A stretch of DNA of 61,404 nucleotides from JBFKQC01 sp041627895 (GTDB lineage Bacteria > Pseudomonadota > Alphaproteobacteria > Rhodobacterales > Rhodobacteraceae). Under the pieces are notes generated by a model, which worked only from the letters and a program-made list of their open reading frames with translations, was not told the origin of the DNA and did not search any database. Shown here piece by piece: positions 53,108 to 60,947 of this stretch. The DNA lies in assembly GCA_041627895.1 (NCBI GenBank), contig JBFKQC010000016.1:1-61404 (forward strand). The letters are read 5' to 3'. Made by a program: the position numbers and the translations under genes. Position 1 is the stretch's first letter; the number at the start of each line of letters is the position of its first letter.

Positions 53108-54054
53108 CCCCCCATCCGCGCACGCCCGTGACGGTCGTCACCGGCGCGCTCGGCGCCGGCAAGACCAGTCTCGTCAATCACCTGATCCGGACCTCGGGGC
53201 GGCGGCTGGCGGTGATCGTCAACGAGTTCGGTGCGGTCGGGATCGACGGCGACCTGATTGAAAGCGGCGCGGAAGAGCTGATCGAGTTGAACGCCGGCTG
53301 TGTCTGCTGCGTGGTCCGGGGCGATCTGATCCGGGCGCTCAGGGGCCTGCCGGCGGGTGGCGATTTCGACGCGGTGGTGATCGAGACCACCGGCCTCGCC
53401 AACCCCGCCCCGGTGATCCAGAGCTTTCTGGCAGACCAGCAACTCGCGGCGCGCTACCGGTTGGATGCGGTGGTGACGGTGGTCGACGCACTGCATATCG
53501 GCCGGCCGGCGGGCGATGCGGCCGACCAGATCGCGCTGGCGAGCGTGATCGTGCTGAACAAGGCGCGCGGGGCGGCGGATGTCGCGGAGGTCGAGCGGCT
53601 TTTGCGCGCACTGAACCCCTTCGTGCCGATCCATCGTGCCGAGCGCGGTCGCATCGGCGCGGCGCTGGTTCTCGACACCCATGGCTTCGATCTCGACCGG
53701 ATCGGCGGGCCGGGCGCGCTGCCCGAGGCGCGCCACGACCACGGGCCGGACGGCATCGCTGCGGTCTGCCTGACCGACACGGCGCCGCTCGACGCCGCCG
53801 CGGTCGAACGCTGGCTAAGCGATCTGCTGGCGCGGCGCGGCGCGGATATCCTGCGCACCAAGGGTATTCTCTGGGCGGCGGGCGAGGACCGGCAACTCGT
53901 GGTGCAGGCGGTGCACATGATGCTCGAGGGCGATTTCGCGGCGCCCTGGCCCGCGGGGCCGCGGACCAGCCGGCTTGTGTTCATCGGCCGCAACCTCGAT
54001 ACCGAAGGCCTGCAAGCGGGCCTTTGCGCCTGCCGCGCCACCGCCACTGCCTGA
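53104..54054 (+). CDS. CobW/COG0523-family GTPase (metal chaperone)
   Basis: A 316-residue G3E GTPase. Walker A GALGAGKTSL (residues 14-23), the family CxCC metal motif GCVCCVV, Walker B-type ETTGLA, and a short HDH in the C-terminal part. The G4 guanine-recognition motif reads NKARG instead of NKxD, so GTP specificity may be altered. COG0523 proteins insert or deliver Zn, Co or Fe to client enzymes. It overlaps the dehydrogenase gene by 4 bp, so delivery of zinc to that enzyme or of a metal to LigK/LigJ is a natural guess. Confidence 0.85.
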   Translation: MTPHPRTPVTVVTGALGAGKTSLVNHLIRTSGRRLAVIVNEFGAVGIDGDLIESGAEELIELNAGCVCCVVRGDLIRALRGLPAGGDFDAVVIETTGLANPAPVIQSFLADQQLAARYRLDAVVTVVDALHIGRPAGDAADQIALASVIVLNKARGAADVAEVERLLRALNPFVPIHRAERGRIGAALVLDTHGFDLDRIGGPGALPEARHDHGPDGIAAVCLTDTAPLDAAAVERWLSDLLARRGADILRTKGILWAAGEDRQLVVQAVHMMLEGDFAAPWPAGPRTSRLVFIGRNLDTEGLQAGLCACRATATA

Positions 54055-54067
54055 AGGAGGTCCGCCC

Positions 54068-54766
54068 ATGCCCGTCGTCGTCACCGATATCAAGCGCGCC
54101 GACCGCGCCGCGGCGGACGCGCTGGCGAAGTTCGGGGTCGCCACCGTGCACGAGGCGCAGGGGCGCGTGGGCCTGATGCACCATCGGCTGCGCCCGATCT
54201 GGCGCGGGCCTGCGATCAGCGGCACGGCGGTGACCTGCACCCTGCCCCCGGGCGACAACTGGATGATCCATGTCGCGACCGAGCAATGCCAGCCGGGCGA
54301 CATCCTGGTCGCCGCGACCATCAGCCAGGCCCATTCCGGCTATTTCGGCGAGCTGATCGCGACCATCCTCAAGGCGCGGGGCGTGCGCGGGTTGATCCTG
54401 GATGCAGGCTGCCGCGACGTGGACGAGTTGCAGGCGATGGGCTTTCCGGTCTGGTCGCGCTCGATCCACGCGCACGGCACGGTCAAGGAGACGCTGGGCG
54501 ACGTCAACGTGCCGGTCAGTTGCGGCGACACGCTGGTCAACCCGGGCGACGTGATCGTCGCCGACAATGACGGCGTCGTCGTGGTGCCGCGGATGATGGC
54601 GCGCGACGTGGCGGTGGCCAGCCAGGCGCGGCTCGACAAGGAAGAGGCGAACCGCGCACGCTACAAGGCGGGCGAACTGGGGCTGGACGTCAACGACATG
54701 CGCGGACGTCTGGCCGAGAAGGGGCTACGATACGTGACCCAGGCGGATTGGGAGGCCGGGCGATGA
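54068..54766 (+). CDS. ligK: 4-carboxy-4-hydroxy-2-oxoadipate aldolase-like (LigK/RraA family)
   Basis: A 232-residue RraA-fold protein. Start at the ATG at 54068, after AGGAGG. ATVHEAQGRVGLMH, GLILDAGCRDVDEL (Arg and Asp of the metal and substrate site) and NPGDVIVADNDGVVVVPR match class II aldolases of the LigK/HMG-aldolase type, rather than the RNase E inhibitor RraA. LigK splits 4-carboxy-4-hydroxy-2-oxoadipate into pyruvate and oxaloacetate, the last step of protocatechuate 4,5-cleavage and gallate degradation. Its stop overlaps the ligJ start (ATGA), strongly supporting this reading. Confidence 0.88.
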   Translation: MPVVVTDIKRADRAAADALAKFGVATVHEAQGRVGLMHHRLRPIWRGPAISGTAVTCTLPPGDNWMIHVATEQCQPGDILVAATISQAHSGYFGELIATILKARGVRGLILDAGCRDVDELQAMGFPVWSRSIHAHGTVKETLGDVNVPVSCGDTLVNPGDVIVADNDGVVVVPRMMARDVAVASQARLDKEEANRARYKAGELGLDVNDMRGRLAEKGLRYVTQADWEAGR

Positions 54767-55779
54767 TCATCGACTGCCATGGGCATTACACCACGGAACC
54801 CGCGTCCTTCATGGACTGGCGCAAGGCGCAAATCGAAGCCTACAAGACCGGACATGCCACGCCCGAGTTTCCCGAGATCTCCGACGACGAGATCCGCGAC
54901 AGCATCGCGCAGAACCAGTTGAAGGCGCTGAAGGAACGCGGCGCCGACATGACGGTCTTTTCCCCGCGGGCCAGCGGCATGGGCCATCACATCGGCGACG
55001 AGGCGGTCTCGAAGGCCTGGACGCGGCACTGCAACGACATGATCCACCGGGTGACGCAGCTTTTCCCCGAGAACTTCGCCGGTGTCTGCCAGTTGCCGCA
55101 GAACCCCACCGCGCCGATCGCCAACGCCATCGAGGAACTGGAACGCTGCGTCGATCTCGGATTCGTCGGCTGCAATCTTAATCCCGACCCCTCGGGCGGC
55201 ATGTGGACCGGCGTGCCGCTGACGGATCGCGCGTGGTATTCCTTCTTCGCGAAGTTGGTCGATCTGGACGTGCCGGCGATGATCCACGTCTCGGGCTCGT
55301 GCAACGCCAACTTCCACATGACGGGGGCGCATTACATCAACGCCGACACCACGGCGTTCATGCAGCTGATCCAGGGCGATCTGTTCGCGGACTTCCCCGA
55401 TCTTAGGCTGATCATCCCGCACGGCGGCGGCGCGGTGCCGTACCACTGGGGCCGCTATCGGGGCCTGGCCGACATGATGGGCAAGCCGGAGCCGCGCGAG
55501 CACGTGATGCGGAACGTCTGGTTCGACACCTGCGTCTATCACCAGGCCGGGATCGACTGCCTGTTTCGGGTGATCGACATCGACAACATCCTGTTCGCCT
55601 CGGAAATGTTCGGTGCGGTCAAGGGGGTGGACCCCGAGACCGGGCACAACTTCGACGACACCAAGCGATACATCGATGCGCTGGGGCTTTCGGACGGGGA
55701 CCGGCACAAGGTCTTCGAGGGCAACGCGCGGCGGGTCTATCCGCGGCTGGACCGCGCGCTGAAGGCGCGCGGGCTCTGA
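54763..55779 (+). CDS. ligJ: 4-oxalomesaconate hydratase (LigJ-like)
   Basis: A 338-residue amidohydrolase-superfamily protein. MIIDCHGHYTT (His6, His8), SPRASGMGHHIGD, NLNPDPSGGMWT, DRAWY, MIHVSGSCN, FHMTGAHYIN, IPHGGGAVPYHWGR, FDTCVYHQ and HNFDDTKRY match LigJ closely. It hydrates 4-oxalomesaconate to 4-carboxy-4-hydroxy-2-oxoadipate, the substrate of LigK encoded immediately upstream with a 4-bp overlap. It is metal dependent, so CobW upstream may be relevant. It ends the plus-strand operon. Confidence 0.9.
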   Translation: MIIDCHGHYTTEPASFMDWRKAQIEAYKTGHATPEFPEISDDEIRDSIAQNQLKALKERGADMTVFSPRASGMGHHIGDEAVSKAWTRHCNDMIHRVTQLFPENFAGVCQLPQNPTAPIANAIEELERCVDLGFVGCNLNPDPSGGMWTGVPLTDRAWYSFFAKLVDLDVPAMIHVSGSCNANFHMTGAHYINADTTAFMQLIQGDLFADFPDLRLIIPHGGGAVPYHWGRYRGLADMMGKPEPREHVMRNVWFDTCVYHQAGIDCLFRVIDIDNILFASEMFGAVKGVDPETGHNFDDTKRYIDALGLSDGDRHKVFEGNARRVYPRLDRALKARGL

Positions 55780-55845
55780 CGCCCGGCGCGCGGCCAGTCG
55801 AAAAGCGCATGTCCCCTGCGGGCGCCCCGTAGCGTTGCATCCGCG

Positions 55846-55874
55846 GCATGGCCGCCATGCATGCGCCGTTTTTT
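55846..55874 (+). terminator. Possible terminator after ligJ
   Basis: A dyad GCATGGC-C-GCCATGC (55846-55860), then eight bases and six T (55869-55874). The gap between stem and T-run is long for an intrinsic terminator, so the call is tentative. Confidence 0.35.
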
Positions 55875-55932
55875 CCGTTGAATTTCTGCCGATTGCCACC
55901 ATGTTGCATCGCAGCATGAGGAGAAAACGGGC

Positions 55933-56163
55933 ATGACGACCGCGACCGCATTCGCCCCGTCGCCGCGCCTTGCCGGGGTGCTGGCCTCGATCGCGCCGGC
56001 GCGCATCCGCTTCGACCCGCTCGGCCTGGCCTCGGGGTTTCGTGCCTACTCGATCTATACCTACCTGAACGCCCGCTCCGACGCCGAACTTGCCATGCTG
56101 GGCATCGGCCGCGCCGACGTCGCCCGCGTCGCGGTGGAGGCGGCGAGCGACGCCGCGCGCTGA
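55933..56163 (+). CDS. DUF1127-like small basic protein
   Basis: A 76-residue protein whose C-terminal half YLNARSDAELAMLGIGRADVARVA follows the DUF1127/YjiS pattern (LSDRELADIGLxRxDI). In alphaproteobacteria such small proteins are linked to stress and phosphate/RNA regulation. The ATG at 55933 follows AGGAG. It is convergent with the EamA transporter gene, 3 bp apart, and separated from ligJ by 153 bp, so it probably has its own promoter. Confidence 0.7.
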   Translation: MTTATAFAPSPRLAGVLASIAPARIRFDPLGLASGFRAYSIYTYLNARSDAELAMLGIGRADVARVAVEAASDAAR

Positions 56164-56166
56164 GCG

Positions 56167-57144
56167 TCAGAAGAGCGGCGCCGCCAGCGGGCGGATCACC
56201 GTCCCGGGCAGTCCGAACCACGCGAGCAGCGTCGCCGTGTCCGCCGCCAGCGCCACCGCGCCCATCACCGCCAGCAGGATCGCCGCCACGACCCAGCGGT
56301 CGAAGACCTCGTGATCGCGGTTGATCGCCGCGTTGAACAACAGCCGGAACACCACCGACAGCCGCTGGATCGGCACCACGACGGCGACCGGCGCCAGCGC
56401 CAGCGCCAGATAGCGGAACAGCTGCGAAAGCCCCACGAAGACCGCCGAGACCACGAACCACAAGGCCGAGACCCGGTCGAGGCCGGCCATCTGCCGGCGC
56501 CCGCCGGTCAGGCCGATCCAGGCCGCGACCACCACCGCCGCGGCGACGTAGGACACCAGGACCCCGCCCGCGCTGTCGGCCAGCCCGCCCTCTGCCCCGA
56601 GCCCGAGCGCGATGAACAACGGGCTGGTGCCGTACCCCAGGGCGCAGACCCCGCCCCAGACCATCCCGGCCCGGTAGTCGGGCACGAAGCCCTTGGCCGC
56701 ACCGGCCGCCGATACCGCGTGGCGGCGGCGCAGCAGCATCATCGGCCCGAAGACCACCAGGAGGATGCCGGCCAGGTTCACCGGGTTGACCGTCTCGCCC
56801 AGAAAGCTGAAGCCCAGGACCAGCGAGACCAGGATCGAGAGCTGCTGCACCGGGGTCGACAGCGTGGCGCCGAGCGCTTGGGTGGCGCGGTAATTGCCGT
56901 AGCGGCCGACCACGAAATGCACCACGCCCGCGGCGATCATCCAGAACCAGCTTGCCGGCGCCCAGTCGGCCATCGCCGCGAACCCGCCCATCGCCAGCGC
57001 GAACACCAGGCAGATCGGCACGCCCAGCGGCACGGTGATCGCCAGCCCCTGCAGCACGGTGCCGCGCAGCACGCCGCGGCGCGTGGCGGCGTTGTTCAGC
57101 CCGAAGAACGCAGCCGAGACGAAGGCGAGCGCCGCCCCCAGCAA
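56167..57144 (-). CDS. EamA-family (DMT) transporter
   Basis: A 325-residue protein with ten predicted helices in two EamA repeats (first about 1-135, second about 155-305). The start is TTG at 57144, three bases after the stop of the upstream cupin, since an in-frame TAG lies just upstream. GRYGNYRATQALGATLSTPVQQLSILVSLVLG and the second-repeat RYLALALAPVAVVVPIQRLSVVF are typical. It probably moves a small organic metabolite; placed after two cupins in the catabolic island, import or export of a pathway compound is inferred. Confidence 0.82.
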   Translation of the reverse strand: MLGAALAFVSAAFFGLNNAATRRGVLRGTVLQGLAITVPLGVPICLVFALAMGGFAAMADWAPASWFWMIAAGVVHFVVGRYGNYRATQALGATLSTPVQQLSILVSLVLGFSFLGETVNPVNLAGILLVVFGPMMLLRRRHAVSAAGAAKGFVPDYRAGMVWGGVCALGYGTSPLFIALGLGAEGGLADSAGGVLVSYVAAAVVVAAWIGLTGGRRQMAGLDRVSALWFVVSAVFVGLSQLFRYLALALAPVAVVVPIQRLSVVFRLLFNAAINRDHEVFDRWVVAAILLAVMGAVALAADTATLLAWFGLPGTVIRPLAAPLF

Positions 57145-57147
57145 GCG

Positions 57148-57750
57148 CTAGCCCTTCGGCCTCAGATAGTCGCGGATGTTGTGCGGCCCGAGCGTCACGG
57201 CGGGGTCGTATTCCGGCGCGTCCTCGATCTGTTCCAGGTCGTTCAGCCCGCTCTTCTTGAAGATCCGGTTGGTGACCGAGATCAGCCGCAGCGGCCGGTC
57301 GGGATCGGCGTTGAAATGCTGGTGGATCGTGTTCGGCGGCACATAGACCACGTCGCCCGCCTCGTAATCCCAGCGGCTTGTCCGGTCCTGCGGTTTCCAG
57401 AAATAGCGGTCGGTGATCTCGACATCGCAGTCGCGGTGGATGTCATAGCCCCGGCCCTCGAGCACGTAGAGCACCTCTTCGGCCAGGTGCCGGTGCCTGC
57501 CCGAGCGCGAGCCCGGCGGGACGATCTGCATGTAGGCGTCGACGGTTTCCATCCGCGTGTTCATCGCCTCGTTGATCAGGTGCTTCAACAGCCCCTGACG
57601 CGACATTTCCCACGGCATGTCCTGCGGGCGGATGGTCCGCTTGCGCCCCGCATTCCTTTCCGGCGCCGCCGCCGCGTCGTCCAGCAATTCCTGATACAGC
57701 GGCGCGTTCGCCTCGCCGTCGATCCACGCCCTCGCCTCGCCCCAGGCCAT
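57148..57750 (-). CDS. Monocupin protein B
   Basis: A 200-residue cupin. Metal motif SGRHRHLAEEVLYVLEGRGYDIH (HxH and Glu) and the second cupin block YVPPNTIHQHFNADPD. MDVRRLTDMAW-type extension is absent; the start is the ATG at 57750, one base after the upstream stop. It resembles the second domain of the bicupin at 43818 (same HQHFN motif). It follows cupin A at a 1-bp gap and precedes the EamA gene, so the three are one operon. A dioxygenase or isomerase activity is inferred. Confidence 0.72.
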   Translation of the reverse strand: MAWGEARAWIDGEANAPLYQELLDDAAAAPERNAGRKRTIRPQDMPWEMSRQGLLKHLINEAMNTRMETVDAYMQIVPPGSRSGRHRHLAEEVLYVLEGRGYDIHRDCDVEITDRYFWKPQDRTSRWDYEAGDVVYVPPNTIHQHFNADPDRPLRLISVTNRIFKKSGLNDLEQIEDAPEYDPAVTLGPHNIRDYLRPKG

Positions 57751-57751
57751 G

Positions 57752-58384
57752 TCAGTAGCCCTCCGGCGGGTGGTTGAAATCGTCCTCGTCCTCGCGCACC
57801 TCGAACTCCTCGCCCCCCGGCGCAGGCTCGGTCGCACGCGGGATCACCGTCTTCTGGAACAGCATGTTCATGAACATGAACATCGGCTTGGTCTTCAGGA
57901 CCAGCGCGCGGGCGGGTTCGGTGTCGGAGGCGTTGCAGTGCTGGTGCACGCAGTTGTTCGGCACGATCGCCACGTCACCCGCCTGCCAGTCATAGCGAAC
58001 GTCGTCGTGGATCTCATAGCCCGCGCCGTCGAGGATGTAGAACGCCGCCTCGTTGACGTGGCCGTGCTTCTGGCTTTTGCCGCCGGGGCCGTATTCCTCG
58101 AGGTGGATGTGGAACAGCTGGGTGATGCCGTCCTTGGGCTCGACGTAATGCCGCGACCAGGCCTGCGGGCCGTCGACGAAGGCGATCTCGCGCGCCTTGC
58201 GGACCCGCGGCATCGCGCGCAGGCGCTCAAGCTCCGTGGTGATGTTGTATTCGCCCCGGATCGCGCGCACGAAGATGCGGTCCTTCTGGCTGTGGTAATA
58301 GCCGGCGGGCTGTTCATCGTCATGTTCGTCGCGGGCGTCCGCGTCCGTCGCGGGCCCGGCCGCCTGGCCGGTGTTCCTGTCCAT
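57752..58384 (-). CDS. Monocupin protein A
   Basis: A 210-residue cupin. Start at the ATG at 58384 (MDRNTGQAAGPATDADARDEHDDE), with an acidic N-terminus. Cupin motifs: KSQKHGHVNEAAFYILDGAGYEIH and VPNNCVHQHCNASD. The C-terminal extension is acidic (EEFEVREDEDDFNHPPEGY). It pairs with cupin B as a split version of the bicupin layout. It is divergent from the Rieske ferredoxin, with the island operator 57 bp upstream of its start. Confidence 0.72.
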   Translation of the reverse strand: MDRNTGQAAGPATDADARDEHDDEQPAGYYHSQKDRIFVRAIRGEYNITTELERLRAMPRVRKAREIAFVDGPQAWSRHYVEPKDGITQLFHIHLEEYGPGGKSQKHGHVNEAAFYILDGAGYEIHDDVRYDWQAGDVAIVPNNCVHQHCNASDTEPARALVLKTKPMFMFMNMLFQKTVIPRATEPAPGGEEFEVREDEDDFNHPPEGY

Positions 58385-58440
58385 CGGATGGCTCTCCTGT
58401 CGTTCATTCCTGTCTAGCCGTTTCGCCGAAGCAGAACAAG

Positions 58441-58457
58441 GTTCTTCCATGCGGAAC
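58441..58457. promoter_or_regulatory. Island operator motif copy 3 (divergent promoter)
   Basis: GTTCTTCCATGCGGAAC lies 57 bp before the cupin A start and 75 bp before the Rieske ferredoxin start. It differs by one base from the copy upstream of iclR and is preceded by a GAAC half. A further GAACAAGGTTC dyad is at 58434-58444. Confidence 0.68.
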
Positions 58458-58531
58458 AGACGCCCGCTTCGGCTTCCCCTCTCCGGCGGGGATGCTACAT
58501 CGAGGAAAGGCGACGGAAGGGCAGCCACGTC

Positions 58532-58861
58532 ATGGACGGGAACGCGACGGCAGTCATCGAGCTTTGCGCCAAGGCCGATATCGGCGAAGGCGAGGTGATC
58601 AAGGTGGAAACCGGCGATCTGGAGCTTGCGGTCTACCGCGTCGAGGGGGCGTTCTATGTCACCGACAACAACTGCACGCACGGGCCGGGCGAGCTGTCCG
58701 AGGGCTATCTCGACGGCCACGTAATCGAATGCGACTTCCACCAGGGCTGTTTCGACATTCGCGACGGCAAGGTCGTGGCACCCCCCTGCATGATCCCGGT
58801 AAAGACCTACCGCGTGGTGCCGCACGACACCGCGGTGTTGATCGAGGCGCCGGGGGGCTGA
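58532..58861 (+). CDS. Rieske [2Fe-2S] ferredoxin
   Basis: A 109-residue Rieske-type ferredoxin of naphthalene/biphenyl dioxygenase style. The cluster ligands are in CTHGPGELSEG (CxH) and ECDFHQGCFD (Cx2H). It would carry electrons to an oxygenase; the cluster already has a ferredoxin-fused reductase, so this one may serve another oxygenase or act as an alternative. Divergent from the cupins. GGAAGGG precedes the ATG. Confidence 0.9.
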   Translation: MDGNATAVIELCAKADIGEGEVIKVETGDLELAVYRVEGAFYVTDNNCTHGPGELSEGYLDGHVIECDFHQGCFDIRDGKVVAPPCMIPVKTYRVVPHDTAVLIEAPGG

Positions 58862-58907
58862 GCCGGGCGCGGGGCGCCCCGATGCAATGGCGCCGGGAGG
58901 GCAGCGG

Positions 58908-60683
58908 ATGGCCGGGAACGACACGGGCGGGACCTGGAAGGCCGAGCCGGCCGAGGGGCCGCCGGACGAGCGCGTCGGCTGGGGGTCGGACGTGGCGGCG
59001 GCGATGCTGCGGCGGCTGGGGATTCCCTTCATCGCGCTGACCCCGGGGGCGAGCTATCGCGGGCTGCATGACAGCCTGGTCAACCATCTCGGCAACGAGC
59101 GGCCCGAAATCGTGCTGTGCCTGCACGAGGAACATGCCGTCGCGGTGGCGCACGGCTACGCCAAGGCCACCGGCCGGGCGATGGCGGTGGCGCTGCATTC
59201 CAATGTCGGGCTGATGCACGCCACGATGGCGATCTTCAACGCCTTCGCCGACCGGGTGCCGATGCTGATCCTCGGCGCGACCGGGCCGGTGGACGCCACC
59301 AGGCGCCGGCCCTGGATCGACTGGCTGCACACCGCGCAGGATCAGGCGTCACTGGTGCGCCCGTTCCTGAAATGGGACGATCAGCCGGGATCGGCGGCAG
59401 CGATCCCCGAGGCGATGCTGCGGGGCTGGAAACTGGCGCACACGGCGCCCGCGGCGCCGGTCTATATAAATCTCGACGCCGGCGATCAGGAGGCGGCGCT
59501 GCCCGCGCCCGTCGCCCTGCCCGACCCGGCGCGCTTTGCGCCCCCTGCCCCGGCGGCGCCCGATCCGGGCGCGCTGGCGCGGGCGGCCGCGCTCTTGCGG
59601 GCGGCGGAACGGCCGGTGATCCTGATGGGCCGGGGCGCGCGGACAACGCAGGCGATGGCGGCGCGGGTCGCACTGGCGGAACGGCTGGGCGCGGCGATGC
59701 TGTCGGATCTCAAGGCCGGCGCGATGGTGCCGACCGATCATCCGAACCATGCGGGCGTGCCCTTGAACAAGCTTTCGGGCGTGGCGCGCGAGGTGCTGGG
59801 ACGGGCCGACGCGATCCTGTCGCTCGGCTGGATCGACCCCGGCGGGCTGTTGCAGCAGGCGTTCGGCCCGGCGCCGCCGGACGTGCCGGTGATCCATGCC
59901 GGGCTGGACCATGTCCTGCACCGGGGCTGGGGCCAGGAGCATTTCGCGCTGCCGCCGGTGGATGTCGAGCTGAATTGCGGCGCCGACGCCGCCTGCGAGG
60001 CGCTGCTCGCCGCCCTGCCCGGCGACCCGCGCCCGCCCCCGGACCTGCCGCGGGCACCGGCCGCCGCGGACGGTGGCGGCGGCATGTTGACCCTGCGCGA
60101 CGTGGCGCGGACCCTGCGGGATTGCGTCGGCGACCGGCAGGTGAGCTTTGCGGCGCTGGCGCGCGGCTGGCCGGTCGATCTCTGGCCGCACCGGCATCCG
60201 CTGGACTATCTCGGCAAGGACGGCGGCGGCGGCATCGGCAGCGGGCCCGGGCTGACGGTGGGCGCGGCGCTGGCGCTGAAGGACAGCGGGCGGCTGGTGG
60301 TCGGCTCGCTCGGCGACGGCGATACGCTGATGGGCATCGGCGCGCTCTGGACCGCGGCGAAGTACCGGCTGCCGGCGCTGTTCCTGATCGCCAACAACCG
60401 CAGCTATTTCAACGACGAACTGCACCAGGAGAGCGTCGCCCTGGCGCGCGGCCGGTCCCCGGCCAATGCCCGGATCGGCCAGCGGCTGGACGACCCGGCG
60501 CCGGATCTGGCGGGGCTGGCCCGCGCGCAGGGGCTGGCGGCGTGGGGACCGGTTGGGGATCGCGGCACGCTTGTGCAGGCGCTGGCCGGGGCCGTGGCCG
60601 AGTTGCGGGCCGGGCGGCCCTGCCTGGTCGACGTGCTGATCGAGCCGCGCCAGGGCCGCGAGGATGCCGCCGCGCGGGGATAA
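58908..60683 (+). CDS. Thiamine-diphosphate-dependent enzyme, copy 2
   Basis: A 591-residue three-domain ThDP enzyme, start chosen at ATG 58908 after GGGAGGG (an upstream ATG at 58887 adds 7 residues). Catalytic Glu in LCLHEEHAVAVAHGYAKATGR; the ThDP/Mg motif is canonical, LGDGDTLMGIGALWTAAK then ANN. It shares PGASxRGLHDSLVN and LILGATGPVD with copy 1 at 37908. A Pro/Ala-rich stretch around residues 215-235 differs. It decarboxylates or ligates a 2-oxoacid; no substrate can be assigned. It follows the Rieske ferredoxin by 46 bp. Confidence 0.82.
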   Translation: MAGNDTGGTWKAEPAEGPPDERVGWGSDVAAAMLRRLGIPFIALTPGASYRGLHDSLVNHLGNERPEIVLCLHEEHAVAVAHGYAKATGRAMAVALHSNVGLMHATMAIFNAFADRVPMLILGATGPVDATRRRPWIDWLHTAQDQASLVRPFLKWDDQPGSAAAIPEAMLRGWKLAHTAPAAPVYINLDAGDQEAALPAPVALPDPARFAPPAPAAPDPGALARAAALLRAAERPVILMGRGARTTQAMAARVALAERLGAAMLSDLKAGAMVPTDHPNHAGVPLNKLSGVAREVLGRADAILSLGWIDPGGLLQQAFGPAPPDVPVIHAGLDHVLHRGWGQEHFALPPVDVELNCGADAACEALLAALPGDPRPPPDLPRAPAAADGGGGMLTLRDVARTLRDCVGDRQVSFAALARGWPVDLWPHRHPLDYLGKDGGGGIGSGPGLTVGAALALKDSGRLVVGSLGDGDTLMGIGALWTAAKYRLPALFLIANNRSYFNDELHQESVALARGRSPANARIGQRLDDPAPDLAGLARAQGLAAWGPVGDRGTLVQALAGAVAELRAGRPCLVDVLIEPRQGREDAAARG

Positions 60684-60821
60684 TACGCGGTGCGCCGCAC
60701 GGAGGCGCGATCACTTGTGGTCCGCTCGTGCCGTCCGGCCTCGCCCCCGGCGCGGAACAAAGGCCGCAAGGCCGCCGCGCCATCGCCGCCCCTGCCCGCC
60801 CGGACCCGCCCGCTTCACGCC

Positions 60822-60854
60822 GTTTCACGGCGAATTTCCCCGGTTTCACGGCGA
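60822..60854. repeat. Direct repeat GTTTCACGGCGA x2
   Basis: GTTTCACGGCGA occurs at 60822-60833 and 60843-60854, 21 bp apart, with a third, degenerate TTCACGCCG just before. It lies in the 264-bp gap between the ThDP enzyme and the DsrE gene, about 95 bp before the latter. The near two-turn spacing suggests a regulator site. Confidence 0.4.
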
Positions 60855-60947
60855 TATCCCTGCCGCGCAGCGCCCTGCCTGACAGGCGGATCACGGCGCG
60901 CGCCCAGATTGGCGGCATCGGAACCCATGACATGAAAGGAACGACCG

